Assembly (NCBI RefSeq): GCF_001678665.1
Contig: NZ_LZRP01000014.1
Coordinates: forward strand, 1-45,711
Length of the DNA stretch: 45,711 nucleotides
Source of the DNA: Erythrobacter sp. QSSC1-22B
GTDB taxonomy: Bacteria; Pseudomonadota; Alphaproteobacteria; Sphingomonadales; Sphingomonadaceae
Direction of reading: 5' to 3'
Shown here: one piece after another, positions 33,733 to 42,800 of the stretch
Layout: every line of letters begins with the position of its first letter
Position numbering within the stretch: the stretch's first letter is position 1
Position numbers and translations under genes: made by a program
Notes under the pieces: generated by a model
Database searches by the model: none
What the model was told of the DNA's origin: nothing
Seen by the model: only the letters and a program-made list of their open reading frames with translations

Positions 33733-34389
33733 TTAAGCTATCGCCTGACGTTGCAAACGCCTCTGGCGCCGCATTGACGCACCACACATTGCAGCCCCCA
33801 TAAGCATGAGGACCCACGCAGATGGTTCTGGAACGGCAGGAATTTGCTCTGGCGGAGCGGGCGGCTGACCCTCGCCTCCGCCACCACTGCTACCGCCTCC
33901 TCCATTTCCACCTCCGCTTGAGCTACCTCCGGAAATGAAACCCGGACCCAAGCCGCCTCCGCTCACCGGCAGAGGCCCTCCCAAAAAGGTTGGCGCACGC
34001 GGAGCGACATCGCCATCTGGAAATTGGGCAAGAGGAACTCCCAAGGGAGTCAGAGCCATCAACTCTTCCGGAGTTATCACCAAGTGATCGTTTGTGGCCG
34101 GTGAAAACACTTTGCCGAGCACGCGCTCGGTCACCAAATCTGCTGGCTCGGCCAGCGAGCTGGCAGCGTCGCTTGACCGCTTCGTTTTGGAGAGCTCGGC
34201 CTTTGTACGTTCACCAGGCGAACGTGCGTCCAGCAAACTTGCAATATTCGCAACGGAATCGCCAATAGAGGAGCCCGAGTCGCTCAGCTCGGTGTTACTG
34301 GCCCATAGCGCAATTGAACCCGCACCCACGAGGATCCCAATTGCCACTCCCGTGGTTCGCCGGTTGATCGTCAAAAATGAGCGTTCCAT
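33733..34389 (-). CDS. PEP-CTERM protein with Gly/Ser-rich linker
   Basis: A protein of 218 residues that should be an exosortase substrate. It begins with a membrane signal anchor (about 15-30) and ends with VPEPSAWVLMLMGAAMCGAS (about 188-207), then RRQRR. Before the tail, residues of about 140-185 are a Gly/Ser/Pro linker, expected to be disordered and to space the protein from its anchor. The N-terminal part (35-135) has no recognised domain. GGAAGG lies about eight bases upstream of the ATG. It is the first gene of an operon with the L,D-transpeptidase. Being the only other PEP-CTERM protein in the window, it could be a wall-linked structural protein. Confidence 0.88.
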   Translation of the reverse strand: MERSFLTINRRTTGVAIGILVGAGSIALWASNTELSDSGSSIGDSVANIASLLDARSPGERTKAELSKTKRSSDAASSLAEPADLVTERVLGKVFSPATNDHLVITPEELMALTPLGVPLAQFPDGDVAPRAPTFLGGPLPVSGGGLGPGFISGGSSSGGGNGGGGSSGGGGEGQPPAPPEQIPAVPEPSAWVLMLMGAAMCGASMRRQRRLQRQAIA

Positions 34390-35434
34390 TTTAAGGCCTT
34401 CCTGCGCCTCCGTTGCACTTCATATAACGTCCGCACAAGGTTAATCAAAAGTATGTACCATGGTGAACCAGAAAATTCAGAAACCAAACCGCGGCTTTAT
34501 AACTCACAGGATCCGGGTGGCCATGCGTGCTGATTACGCCAAAACGCGTCGAGTGAGGTTAGTTTCCAAGGCTAACGATGAAAGGTGCTTCAACATGCCA
34601 CCATAGGACGGGATTGGACCAACTCTCACAAGCAAACGGGGGCCGCAAATCCGGTCACCGAAGTGCAAGCGCACCCATGCGTTCCAACCGAAAAGCCTTT
34701 TTGCAATTGCAGTATCAGCAAATGGTGTTGAGGGCCCGACCACGAACTAATTTATTTATATCAACGGGTTGGCGTGACTCGGCACTCTCGTCGTCGATCT
34801 TGGTTTATACCGTCTCGCTTCGAGAAGGTTTTGAAAAGAGCTTCCGGCGATCAGCGAAGCGGACCGATGCCACCCGTGCGCATCATTTGCGCAAACCTAA
34901 CCTTGCCAAATGCATTCGTCGATGGCGAATGGGCGCTTGCGGAGCCCTTTTTTTCTCCGCCACCGCAAACTGGCTGACCTCGCAGACTGCCGGACCGGTT
35001 GGTTGTCGAGGGCGTTCTCGAGCTGCTGCGCGGCGGGTCCGCGGTGTGCTTGGTTAGCATCGATCGAAGCTGCGCAAGGTGCCGATGATGGTCAGACACT
35101 ACCCTAGCGCATTCTCGCTCTGGCGAAACAGTTTGGCCGCTACGCCAATACGCCTGCGGCCGGATCTTCCGGGGCATGTGTGGGCGCCGCGAAGGATAGC
35201 ACCCGATCGCCCATGCGCCCGTTCGAGTGAAAAAGTTCGGCGAGGCGCTGGACGAGGTGTTTTGCCTTATGGACGAGGACATTGGCCCGCCAGGTTTGCG
35301 GATCGACATCGTTGTGGAGGGCGGCCAATCCGACCGGTGTCCCAGTGCGGTTCACTTTACCGTCACCCTAATTTGAGGTGTCGCCAAGTTCTGTTCCTGC
35401 TGTACAGAGGCCCCAACGGGAAGGAGTGTTGACG
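34390..35434. other. Gene-poor stretch with a possible transposase scrap
   Basis: No intact gene is supported. At about 34905-35010 on the plus strand, the run FVDGEWALAEPFFSPPPQTG resembles the first residues of an IS5-type transposase (EWALIxPxxPPP), and the following frame, after a stop, continues plausibly; this is a weak match. At 35150-35350 a protein-like frame exists on the minus strand (VLVHKAKHLVQRLAELF), with no family recognised. Confidence 0.3.
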
Positions 35435-35677
35435 TTGGAAACCTTTTGGGATTGGTTCACGGTTTTTTGCTTTGCAGGGCTTGTTACGCTGATGCTGCAG
35501 AGGTCGTCTGAAGAAGAGCCGCGTGACAAATTATGGCAGTACGCCCCCCCAGCAATCGGGTTGGCAGTGGCAAACTACTTCGGCAATGAAGAGGTGCATT
35601 GGGTCGCTGCAGTTATAATAGCTGCCGTGGCACTCTACGTGTTTGCCGTTTTAAAGCCCCGAATATCAAGGCCTTAA
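35435..35677 (+). CDS. XrtV sorting-system accessory-like small membrane protein
   Basis: An 80-residue protein with two hydrophobic helices (about 5-18 and about 55-73). It starts at a TTG eight bases after AAGGAG. The sequence METFWDWFTVFCFAGLVTL, then LQRSSEEEPRDKLWQY, then AVANYFGN and VLKP resembles the short family annotated as XrtV sorting-system accessory protein in sphingomonads, as I recall it: same length, same order of W-D-W, LQRS, P-D-LW-Y, NYxGN and LKP. It lies 220 bases before the gene of the initiating sugar transferase, 21 kb from the exosortase. If right, it supports naming the exosortase XrtV. Its biochemical role is unknown. Confidence 0.7.
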   Translation: METFWDWFTVFCFAGLVTLMLQRSSEEEPRDKLWQYAPPAIGLAVANYFGNEEVHWVAAVIIAAVALYVFAVLKPRISRP

Positions 35678-35899
35678 ATCGGCCAACCCCGCTTCCGCTC
35701 TAACTGGAATGCGGTCCATACGCATTACAGGGTCGAGGTCGGTTTTTATCTGTAAGGACTCCTTTTTAATGTTATGGTTTCCGCGTTTATTTGAAAGGCG
35801 GAACGTTCTGGCATGCCCATGATATGTGTTCTGCCTTTAACACTACAGCAACGTTGCTGAACCACGCAGAGCCCGAGTACCAACAGCGCCGAGGATTCA

Positions 35900-37288
35900 T
35901 TGAACGCTCAGAGTGGCCTATCCCCAGAGTGCGATAATTCGGCTCAGCGACGGCCGGGATTGCATGCTCGTGAAAAGCGAATGGTTCTCTATGCGCTTTC
36001 CATAGCTTTGGATTGCTTGGCGCTTGGAGGGGGGTACTTGTTAGCGCGGGAGTTGAGAGATGCTGTTTGGCTCGACGCAGGCGGACCTTCCATATTAGTC
36101 ATCGCTCTACCCGTCTTCCTCATGCTCTCAATCGCGCGCGAGGCTCAGTCGGTGGAGGCGCTGGAAAGTCGATCGCTCGCTGTGCGTCGCGCTTTCGGGG
36201 CACTTTTCGGATCTGCATTCGTAATTGTGGCGATTTCGTTCTTATTGAAAATCGAGGACATTTCGCGCTTGGGTTTTGTGGCAACCTTTGCCGCCTCCGC
36301 CATCTTTATCGTAGTTAACAAGCTGATAATAGATTATCTTTTCCATCGCTGGATGAAGGGGGCGGCGATAGCGCGACTTCTCGTGCTGGATGGCCTCGCG
36401 GCTCGTCCCGCACACCAGATGGATGTGGTCGATCTTGAAGCAATTCATTTGCGCCCGGATCTGGGTAACCCCGCCGTCATGGATGCACTTTCTCGCATCA
36501 TTGCTCCCTACGATCGGGTCGTCATAGCCTGCCAATTTGAAGATCGAGACCTGTGGTCGACCTACCTGAAGGGGCATGACGTCGGTGGCGAGATTCTTTT
36601 GGACCGTGACATTCTCCGTGGTGCAATCGCCATCGGACAACATGGCGACCGCGATACGCTGGTGCTCTCGCGGGGGCCGATAAGTCTCGCAAATAGATTT
36701 AGTAAACGTGTGCTCGACCTCGTCACTGCCATTATCGCACTAATCGTCCTTTTCCCTCTGATGGTGCTAGTCGCCATTCTGATAAAGATTGAAAGTCCCG
36801 GGCCGGCCCTGTTTCACCAAGTGCGGGTGGGGCAGGGGAATCGTCATTTCACCATCTACAAGTTCCGGTCCATGCGAGCAGATGCTAGCGATTCAAACGG
36901 AACACAATCTGCAGGGCGAGCTGACCTTCGTGTCACACGGATCGGTAAATTCATTAGACGGACAAGTATTGATGAATTGCCACAGCTATTGAATGTCATA
37001 ATTGGAGATATGAGTATCGTCGGACCAAGGCCGCACGCGCTCGGATCTCTCGCAGGGAACACGCTGTTTTGGGAAGCCAGCACCCATTACTGGGCAAGGC
37101 ACGCCCTAAAGCCTGGTATAACTGGCTTGGCGCAGGTAAGGGGTCATCGAGGGGCGACAGAGACTATCGAAGATCTGGACATGCGCGTACGTGCCGATCT
37201 TGAGTATGTTGAGAATTGGTCGCTTTCGAATGATTTTCTCATCATCCTACGCACTTTTCGCGTAATGATTCACAAGAATGCATTTTGA
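35900..37288 (+). CDS. Polyprenyl-phosphate sugar-1-phosphate transferase (WcaJ/EpsL type)
   Basis: The enzyme that starts the EPS repeat unit by moving a sugar-1-phosphate from its UDP form to undecaprenyl phosphate. It has 462 residues. The N-terminal half has four or five membrane helices (about 30-145) and a cytoplasmic CoA-binding-like region; the C-terminal catalytic domain begins at KRVLDLVTAIIALIVLFPLM and has SPGPALFHQVRVG, IYKFRSM, RRTSIDELPQLLNVIIGDMS and IVGPRPH. It starts at a TTG with GAGG five bases upstream. The usual donor in this subfamily is UDP-glucose, made here by GalU. It is separated by 21 kb from the export operon, so the locus is split. Confidence 0.93.
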   Translation: MNAQSGLSPECDNSAQRRPGLHAREKRMVLYALSIALDCLALGGGYLLARELRDAVWLDAGGPSILVIALPVFLMLSIAREAQSVEALESRSLAVRRAFGALFGSAFVIVAISFLLKIEDISRLGFVATFAASAIFIVVNKLIIDYLFHRWMKGAAIARLLVLDGLAARPAHQMDVVDLEAIHLRPDLGNPAVMDALSRIIAPYDRVVIACQFEDRDLWSTYLKGHDVGGEILLDRDILRGAIAIGQHGDRDTLVLSRGPISLANRFSKRVLDLVTAIIALIVLFPLMVLVAILIKIESPGPALFHQVRVGQGNRHFTIYKFRSMRADASDSNGTQSAGRADLRVTRIGKFIRRTSIDELPQLLNVIIGDMSIVGPRPHALGSLAGNTLFWEASTHYWARHALKPGITGLAQVRGHRGATETIEDLDMRVRADLEYVENWSLSNDFLIILRTFRVMIHKNAF

Positions 37289-37956
37289 CGCCTTGGCCAA
37301 CGCCAGGATGGCTCGTCGGTGCCAATCTGTAGCTGCGGAAAGCAGGTGCGCAAGTTATGCCGAATGGCGTCTCGCCAAAGCGGCGATGGTTTGGAGCGGC
37401 AGCTGACCCTGCCAGCACCCCATGATCACCGGATGGGGTCTGAAACAAGCGGATAGGCATTGTTGGGTCACCAGTGCCGGCGTAGGTTCCCGCTGCGCTG
37501 AAGGTCCTGCGATTATTTCTACAGGGCCCGGGTGCGGATCACGATGCCCTCATATCGATATTGGAAAGGCATGTCGGCCCTGCCTTGCTTATTTAGCGGG
37601 CTTGAAACGCGATCCCCCATGGCGTCGATCCGTTGGGGTTACGCAGGAGCGGGCGGTGTCGCGGACCTCTTCACAGTTCAGTTGCCTTGCTGTCGAAGCG
37701 CTCAAGGAGCTACTTTCATAATCGCATCTGAAACGAAGCAGAGCCATGCTCTACACTCACCGAAGCCTGACGGGACCTCTGGAATAATTGACGTTGATGG
37801 CGCCTTGTTGGAGCTCCGAGCCGCTCAGCCGACGGTTGAGCTCGCGCTAGTTTTTGCAGCGATCCCCTCTGTTTTTTGCCATTCTCGCGGCGTTCGTTCG
37901 AGTTTCAGGCGCATTTATCCCGTTGAAATCCGTCGTTTATTGGATATCCCTCGCCC
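37289..37956. other. Gene-poor stretch, no recognised feature
   Basis: A frame at 37532-38113 on the plus strand is long but is the shadow of the CHAP-like gene on the other strand in its right half and has no motif in its left half. I see nothing else to support. Confidence 0.4.
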
Positions 37957-38484
37957 TCATTGCGATGGCGTGCCCACGCGATTAGAAAAAATGAAGCCTT
38001 CGACTGGCCATGCGGCTTTGCCCAGGCTCCCAAGTGGTTGGTACCAGACACGGACCGCGCTCCAATCGTTAGCCGGGGAGACATCCACCGCTATTGCGTT
38101 GCGCTCGATTTGACCGCGCCGACCGTCGATTGGCGACCAATTGGCGTGATCGAGTAGCACGGAGCGGTTGTCCAGCACTCGACTAACCGTCGCGACATGA
38201 CCCAACCGCAACGAACGGTGCGGTCGGAACGTCATTACCGCTCCAATCCGCGGCACCTTTCCGGTCGCATAGCGACTCTTCGCCTGCTCCCACCAAGTGT
38301 GCGCATCGCCGTATAGTAGGATCCCCGAGACTTTGCGTGCAAAGGGCTCCGAACGAAAATAAGGCCGGAGTTCAGTGCTAGGAGACGGCGCGCGCACTGA
38401 AAGAGCAGGGAGGGATTGCCCAAACGCGTGAGGTGCCGCCAAGATTACGAAGCCAGTGAGAGTGAAGGATAGGATTTTTTTCAC
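37957..38484 (-). CDS. CHAP-fold secreted protein lacking the catalytic cysteine
   Basis: A secreted protein of about 175 residues with a signal peptide ending near AHAFGQ. The CHAP-like domain is well preserved: PFARKVSGILLYGDAHTWWE, RYATGKVPRIGAVM, LGHVATVSRVLDNRSVLLDH (catalytic His), ANWSPIDGRRGQIERNAI and NDWSAVRVWYQPLG. In related sphingomonad proteins, the segment before PFAR reads C-V, carrying the nucleophile; here it reads S-E. Unless this is a sequencing error, it cannot work as a cysteine amidase and may bind peptidoglycan only. The start was set at GTG 38484, with GGCGGA eight bases upstream; an ATG at 38532 would add 16 residues before the signal. Confidence 0.78.
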   Translation of the reverse strand: MKKILSFTLTGFVILAAPHAFGQSLPALSVRAPSPSTELRPYFRSEPFARKVSGILLYGDAHTWWEQAKSRYATGKVPRIGAVMTFRPHRSLRLGHVATVSRVLDNRSVLLDHANWSPIDGRRGQIERNAIAVDVSPANDWSAVRVWYQPLGSLGKAAWPVEGFIFSNRVGTPSQ

Positions 38485-38677
38485 TTCTTTGATCCGCCCA
38501 CCTATCACAAAATGCCCGACGGTCAGTCGCATGCAACATCGTGCTATTCGTCGGCCAGCGACAGTTATTTTAACGGCAATGAGCTAGAAGGACCAGCTTC
38601 TAATTATTTTTTCTAGTTCCGCTGGAGGCAGCGTTCAGTTCAGCATGGAAATCCCCCATCAGGGCAGCCGCCTATGA

Positions 38678-38983
38678 ATGTCTAAAATGCGTCGCAAAGA
38701 CGTTCTGAATGTCCAGATTTTGGGTCGACACGTGAAATTCCGCTCTCGGCGAAATCCGGGCGTCAGCCTGACCTATCTTAGGATCGCGGACGCTCAGCGT
38801 CGACGGCTTGAACTGGGTGGAAAGCTTCCAGTCCCTTTTTGTGAGATGGACGTAGGAAACGGTGATCCAACTGAACCGCATGCGTCGGCAACAACCCGCC
38901 ACTTAGCGCACGAATATTCTAGGCAGCGAAGTGAGCTTCGCTTGCTTGTCGACCTGCTGCACGATGAGCGGTGCTCCCAGTAA
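38678..38983 (+). CDS. Possible basic hypothetical protein
   Basis: A frame of 101 codons, strongly basic in its first half (RRKDVLNVQILGRHVKFRSR), without a ribosome binding site or known motif. It lies upstream of the WGR gene on the same strand. It could be real but is only weakly supported. Confidence 0.3.
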   Translation: MSKMRRKDVLNVQILGRHVKFRSRRNPGVSLTYLRIADAQRRRLELGGKLPVPFCEMDVGNGDPTEPHASATTRHLAHEYSRQRSELRLLVDLLHDERCSQ

Positions 38984-39063
38984 TTAAGTGCGTGAATCAA
39001 TCTGGCGGATTTGATTCAGGAAATGCGTTGGATCGGCAAGGGCAGGGCGGGAATTGTCGCCAC

Positions 39064-39339
39064 ATGGAACCCAACCAAACCGAAATTCACCTACACCTTC
39101 AAGCTATCGACCGGACCCGGAACATCGCGCGTGACTACCATCTTACGGCAAGCTCTGACCTTTTTGGGTGGACCATCGTCGAGCGTCGCTGGGGGCGCAT
39201 TGGCGCGAAGGCGAAAAGTACCCGCACAAGTTTTGAATGCGAGCAAGATGCAGCGGAGTTTGTGACGGCCATTCGTCGTCGTAGAGCCAGCGCCGGACGA
39301 CGCATCGGTGTTTCCTATCGGCCGGTAGCGTCGCATTGA
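39064..39339 (+). CDS. WGR-domain protein
   Basis: A 91-residue protein made up of a single WGR domain, a fold named for its conserved Trp-Gly-Arg and found in PARPs and in many short bacterial proteins, where it is likely to bind nucleic acid. Visible motifs are RDYHLTASSDLFGWTIVERR followed by WGRIGAKAKSTRTSFE, then AAEFVTAIRRR. The frame opens further upstream (38971), but the ATG at 39064 begins the domain correctly and has GGGA about ten bases before it. The single-domain form is common in alphaproteobacteria, where its role is not known. Confidence 0.85.
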   Translation: MEPNQTEIHLHLQAIDRTRNIARDYHLTASSDLFGWTIVERRWGRIGAKAKSTRTSFECEQDAAEFVTAIRRRRASAGRRIGVSYRPVASH

Positions 39340-39618
39340 TTTGCTACCACAGTAAAATTCCCTTGTTGTTCGTTAGAAAGCTGCTTGGTTGCCGGAAATG
39401 CGTCCATCGAAGCTGTAGGTTTGGAATTACCGAGCTTCAGCGTTCGACGGTGATTTCGAACAGTTTGCACAAAATATTTCTGTCGCGGAACCGAAAGGGT
39501 CGGGTCTTTGGGGAAGTCGAGTGATCGGGCGCGGTAGCGTGGAGATCGAGACGCCATACCGGCGATAGCCTAGTCGAAGAGCCTCGTAGTTTCCCGCTTT
39601 ACCCTGTAGACTGGGCGC

Positions 39619-40251
39619 ATGACACGATGGCAACTCATTTCACTGCTTGCACTTATCATGCTCGGCGCGGTGTTCTCATACCTGCTCAAAGACACGGGAA
39701 CAATTGGGCGATCTATTGTTCATTCGGCGTCTGCGAACCTCATCCTTCAGGATAAAGAATCTCCACAATTGACGCATGGAGATGGCAACCTAACCGTTGT
39801 GATTTTCACAGATTACCAATGCCCGTCGTGCAAAGTGGCAGATTCTGCTCTGCAGCGGGCGATAGCACGAGATGGAGACGTCAGAGTGATCTATAAGGAT
39901 TGGCCAATTTTTGGTGAATCTTCCTTGAAAGCGGCAAAGGTAGCCTTGGCCGCGCACCGACAGGGCGTCTATTTTCCCGTCCATCGATTTTTGATGAAGT
40001 CAGCTCAAGTAGACGATACAGCTTTGCGCACGTCCGTTGAAATTGCAGGAGGAAATTGGGAACAGGTGGAAGCTGACCTGTTGGATCATGGGACGCAGAT
40101 CGTAAGGCAGCTTGAAGCTAATGATCGTGACGCATTCTCACTTGGCCTCCAAGGCACTCCAGGATACCTTATAGGCTCACTGTTGGTCGAAGGGGCTTTG
40201 ACGGAACGTGAGTTTACTCGTGCTTTCAAGCAGGCCCGAGCAGAGCCTTGA
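39619..40251 (+). CDS. DsbA-like thiol oxidoreductase
   Basis: A membrane-anchored periplasmic thioredoxin-fold protein of 210 residues. One hydrophobic helix (about 6-22) is followed by VVIFTDYQCPSCK, with the CxxC active site at Cys68 and Cys71. The helical insert is typical of DsbA/DsbG-like proteins, and the cis-proline loop reads QGTPGYLIG. It may form or repair disulfides in exported proteins. The CPSC dipeptide is less common than CPHC of DsbA, and the redox role (oxidase or isomerase) cannot be settled by sequence. It stands alone. Confidence 0.88.
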   Translation: MTRWQLISLLALIMLGAVFSYLLKDTGTIGRSIVHSASANLILQDKESPQLTHGDGNLTVVIFTDYQCPSCKVADSALQRAIARDGDVRVIYKDWPIFGESSLKAAKVALAAHRQGVYFPVHRFLMKSAQVDDTALRTSVEIAGGNWEQVEADLLDHGTQIVRQLEANDRDAFSLGLQGTPGYLIGSLLVEGALTEREFTRAFKQARAEP

Positions 40252-40758
40252 GTGCAGCCGTCGCGCTTATAGACCCAGCAAGCGCTCTTGGATCGTCCTT
40301 AGGTTAACTGCTTACGCCATTGGTTTGAAAGCAGCTTTGAGTGGTCGTAAGCTCGGTCTCGGTGTTCTCGATGTTCGCAGGTTTGCGAAGTCCGCGTTGA
40401 CATTTGTGGTGAGGCCTAGACCCTAAGAGCCCGTGTTCGCCGTTCTGCCTTTGGACAACCTCCCCTCGGGCATGGAGCCCGGTTATTTTCGCGATGGCGG
40501 CTCTGGAGAAATCCAGCGAAAGGTTTCGGAAGGGGCGGCGCTCATCAGTGGCGCTTCTAATACCAAACGCGTCCGATGAGTTTGCCTGGATGACAAGATA
40601 GTTTCGAGCAACGCTTCGCGAAGTTTGCCGATGTCAGGGCATCTATGTGGGAATCTATCGAACAAAGGCAGTAGCCGGGCAATTTGATATTTAGCACGCT
40701 AGCAAACGAACTCGTCTGCTGAGTGAGCGCCGTCGCCACGCACTTCGCTCATAGCAGG
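40252..40758. other. Intergenic, possible solo IS5 end
   Basis: No gene is supported. At 40419-40430, GACCCTAAGAGC repeats the right outer end of the IS5 element and its flank (32963-32974), perhaps the trace of a lost copy, or a coincidence. Confidence 0.25.
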
Positions 40759-41295
40759 TTATATTCGAGCGTTCATCCGTAGTCCGATCATATCAATCCC
40801 GGGGTTCTGCTCGGAATTAAACACTTGCGCGTTGCTAATGTGGACCCAGCTCATCTCAAGGGATACACGCGATGACACGCTGGCTCCTATTGCGATTTCC
40901 GGAGTAAACAAGACCCTGCTGCCCAGATCGGTCCGCATGCCCGTTACAATATCAACGCGAAGATTTGGCGCGTCGTGCAACGCCAATCCCACACCGGGAC
41001 GTACGTATATCGGGCCTACATCGATTTTCCAGGAAAGCCCAGCGGCGACGAAGTTGGTGTCGCCGGCGGTGTTGATCGATCCAAAGGCCTGCGCGGAGGG
41101 CTTACCAAGGAAGTCTAAGGCGCCGATCGGCTCTGTACGAGCACCGATTTGGATATCAGCACCTTCCTCCCCCGTGTCGAGGGTGAATGGCGTATCGACC
41201 GCGTGAGCATAGAGGCCCCCGAAAACTTCACCTGCTTGGGCGGGTGTCCCGATTAATCCGATGACAAGCACGGCGGCCAGCAAGGATCTCTGCAT
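40759..41295 (-). CDS. Lipid A deacylase, PagL-like acyloxyacyl hydrolase
   Basis: An outer-membrane eight-strand barrel of 178 residues that removes an acyl chain from lipid A. It has a signal peptide (about 1-21, TPAQAG). The active-site motif is SWVHISNAQVFN: His152 and Ser154 correspond to the His and Ser of PagL. The acid expected 14 positions after this Ser-containing motif is Asp168 in NPGIDMIGLR, where PagL has Glu. The chain ends in a barrel-type strand without a terminal Phe. GAGG lies near the ATG. Activity on LPS or sphingomonad glycosphingolipids cannot be told; sphingomonads often lack LPS, so the substrate is an open question. Confidence 0.8.
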   Translation of the reverse strand: MQRSLLAAVLVIGLIGTPAQAGEVFGGLYAHAVDTPFTLDTGEEGADIQIGARTEPIGALDFLGKPSAQAFGSINTAGDTNFVAAGLSWKIDVGPIYVRPGVGLALHDAPNLRVDIVTGMRTDLGSRVLFTPEIAIGASVSSRVSLEMSWVHISNAQVFNSEQNPGIDMIGLRMNARI

Positions 41296-41509
41296 TTGGC
41301 AATTTCCTCGGAGCAGGGCTGAACACCTCCCATTCTCAAATTTCGCTATGCTGACGGCGAAAGATGTCTGGGATCGAATAGGTGCTTCAGTTCCGTTGAG
41401 ACATCGACGTTTTTGCTCTTGAGGCCTGAACGGATACCGGGCCCCACAGTGACCTGGGAGGCCCGGACTTTGTAAATTTAAAGTTCTACCGCTCGGTGGG
41501 ACTTAAGAC

Positions 41510-41941
41510 CTAGCCCGAGGATTTCTTTGCCGAACCACTCCCCTGCCCGGCCTTACGCCCCAAACCAAACTCTTTGGCCATGGCTGCGCGCCGCTCGCTG
41601 TATGCAGGCGCGGTCATTGGGTAATCGGCGGGGAGATCAAACGTCTCGCGATAGCGCTCGGGCGTATAACCATGGTTTGCAAGATGGCGCTTGAGCGTCT
41701 TATATTTTTTCCCGTCGATCAAACTGATGAGATGCGCGCGGTCTGCCCGGCTCTTGCGGATACTCACCGCTGGTTCTGGTTTAGCCTCCACTGGCTCGGC
41801 TTCGCTTTGACCCAGCCCAGCCAGCGCGGCGTAGGTCTCTCGGATTAGCTCAGGGATATCATTCGAAGCCATCGCAGTCCCTTGCACGTGGGCTTCGACG
41901 ATCCGGGACGTCAGTTCAATCAAGTCGGCGTGTTCACTCAT
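41510..41941 (-). CDS. MucR/Ros-family transcriptional regulator
   Basis: A DNA-binding protein of 143 residues of the Ros/MucR family, which in other alphaproteobacteria controls EPS genes and the cell cycle. The zinc-finger-like core is HLISLIDGKKYKTLKRHLAN followed by HGYTPERYRETFDLPADYPM and APAYSERRAAMAKEFGLGRK. The zinc-binding Cys of MucR is Ser here (ISLID instead of ICLED), while Asp and both His remain. Such Cys-free paralogues occur in sphingomonads, so this may be normal. The start was placed at 41941 because AAGGAG lies six bases upstream. The N-terminal region (about 1-45) is the oligomerisation part. A plausible regulator of this EPS locus. Confidence 0.88.
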   Translation of the reverse strand: MSEHADLIELTSRIVEAHVQGTAMASNDIPELIRETYAALAGLGQSEAEPVEAKPEPAVSIRKSRADRAHLISLIDGKKYKTLKRHLANHGYTPERYRETFDLPADYPMTAPAYSERRAAMAKEFGLGRKAGQGSGSAKKSSG

Positions 41942-42800
41942 GTTGTACTCCTTCGACACCTCTCTAGGCTAACTTTGTCGGAATTAAAATAACTTAACGG
42001 AATTTTTTGTAGATACTCCCTGGGTTGAATAGGTCTTGAATAGTCGAGCGGGGGACATTTTGTTACTGGATTTGCCGCTTAGCCCAAGGCCCAGTCTCTT
42101 GCCTGCACTGGAGGGAAAGGAGTGGTATTTTCAATCGAAGGATGCTCACCCAGCCCGTGGATTCCGGGCGTCGTCGCGCTGGGCAAAACAGTTTGCTATG
42201 GGCAATAACGAATTGCCGAGATTATGGCGCGTTACCGGAATGGCTAACGTCGCAGATTCGGGCAAATTCGGTAACTGAACCCCCAGCAAAAGATCCACTC
42301 CGCGACGGTGGATAATGGAATGCAGAAGCTCGAAATGCTTCCGGTCGGGAATTTGGATGATCATTCCTTGGACGAACCGCGCCGAGCGCGAACTTTTACC
42401 CGGAGCGGGTCAAGACTGCCTGCCGTCACGTTTGCACCGCGACCCTCCAGCGCCCATTCGTCGAGAAGGATTGGAAACAAGCCAGTGCGAGCCACCACAA
42501 GCGCGGTAGCCATGCATGAGAATTTTATCATCTCTTAGCATATAGAAAGGGTTGGGGCGCCTTACTGAGAACCCCACGCTGCCCCGCCCTCTTTTTTCTC
42601 AAAATTTATCTCAGCTTTTGAACGGTCCGACGTCTGTGAGCTACCGCTCTCTGGTCCCGCGTATCACGCGCTCTGTTTTGAATGTCTGGCATTCGTTGTA
42701 ACATCCGATGCAGAAGCAAAGTTACGAAATGTTTGTAAATTTGCACCATAAGGGCCCCCGATAACCACGATCAGGGGAAGCGGTCAGTCCACCGCACCGA
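41942..42800. other. Long intergenic stretch, no recognised feature
   Basis: It contains the mucR promoter at its left end (AT-rich, 41970-42010). Frames at 42036-42278 and 42308-42538 have no motif or ribosome binding site. The pyrimidine-rich CCCGCCCTCTTTTTTCTC stretch near 42582-42600 is not a hairpin terminator. Confidence 0.4.

Noticed and set aside
34905..35060. Possible IS5-type transposase N-terminus
   Set aside because: The match (EWALAEPF, PPP) is short and the frame is broken straight after; kept only as a note in the gap entry.
37532..38113. 193-codon plus-strand frame
   Set aside because: Its right half is antisense to the CHAP-like gene and its left half has no protein-like pattern. 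The YWKG near its start recalls Ku proteins, but nothing else fits.
41437..41466. GC-rich inverted repeat CCGGGCC...GGCCCGG between the mucR and deacylase genes
   Set aside because: The loop is long and no T-run follows in the direction of transcription, so I did not call it a terminator.
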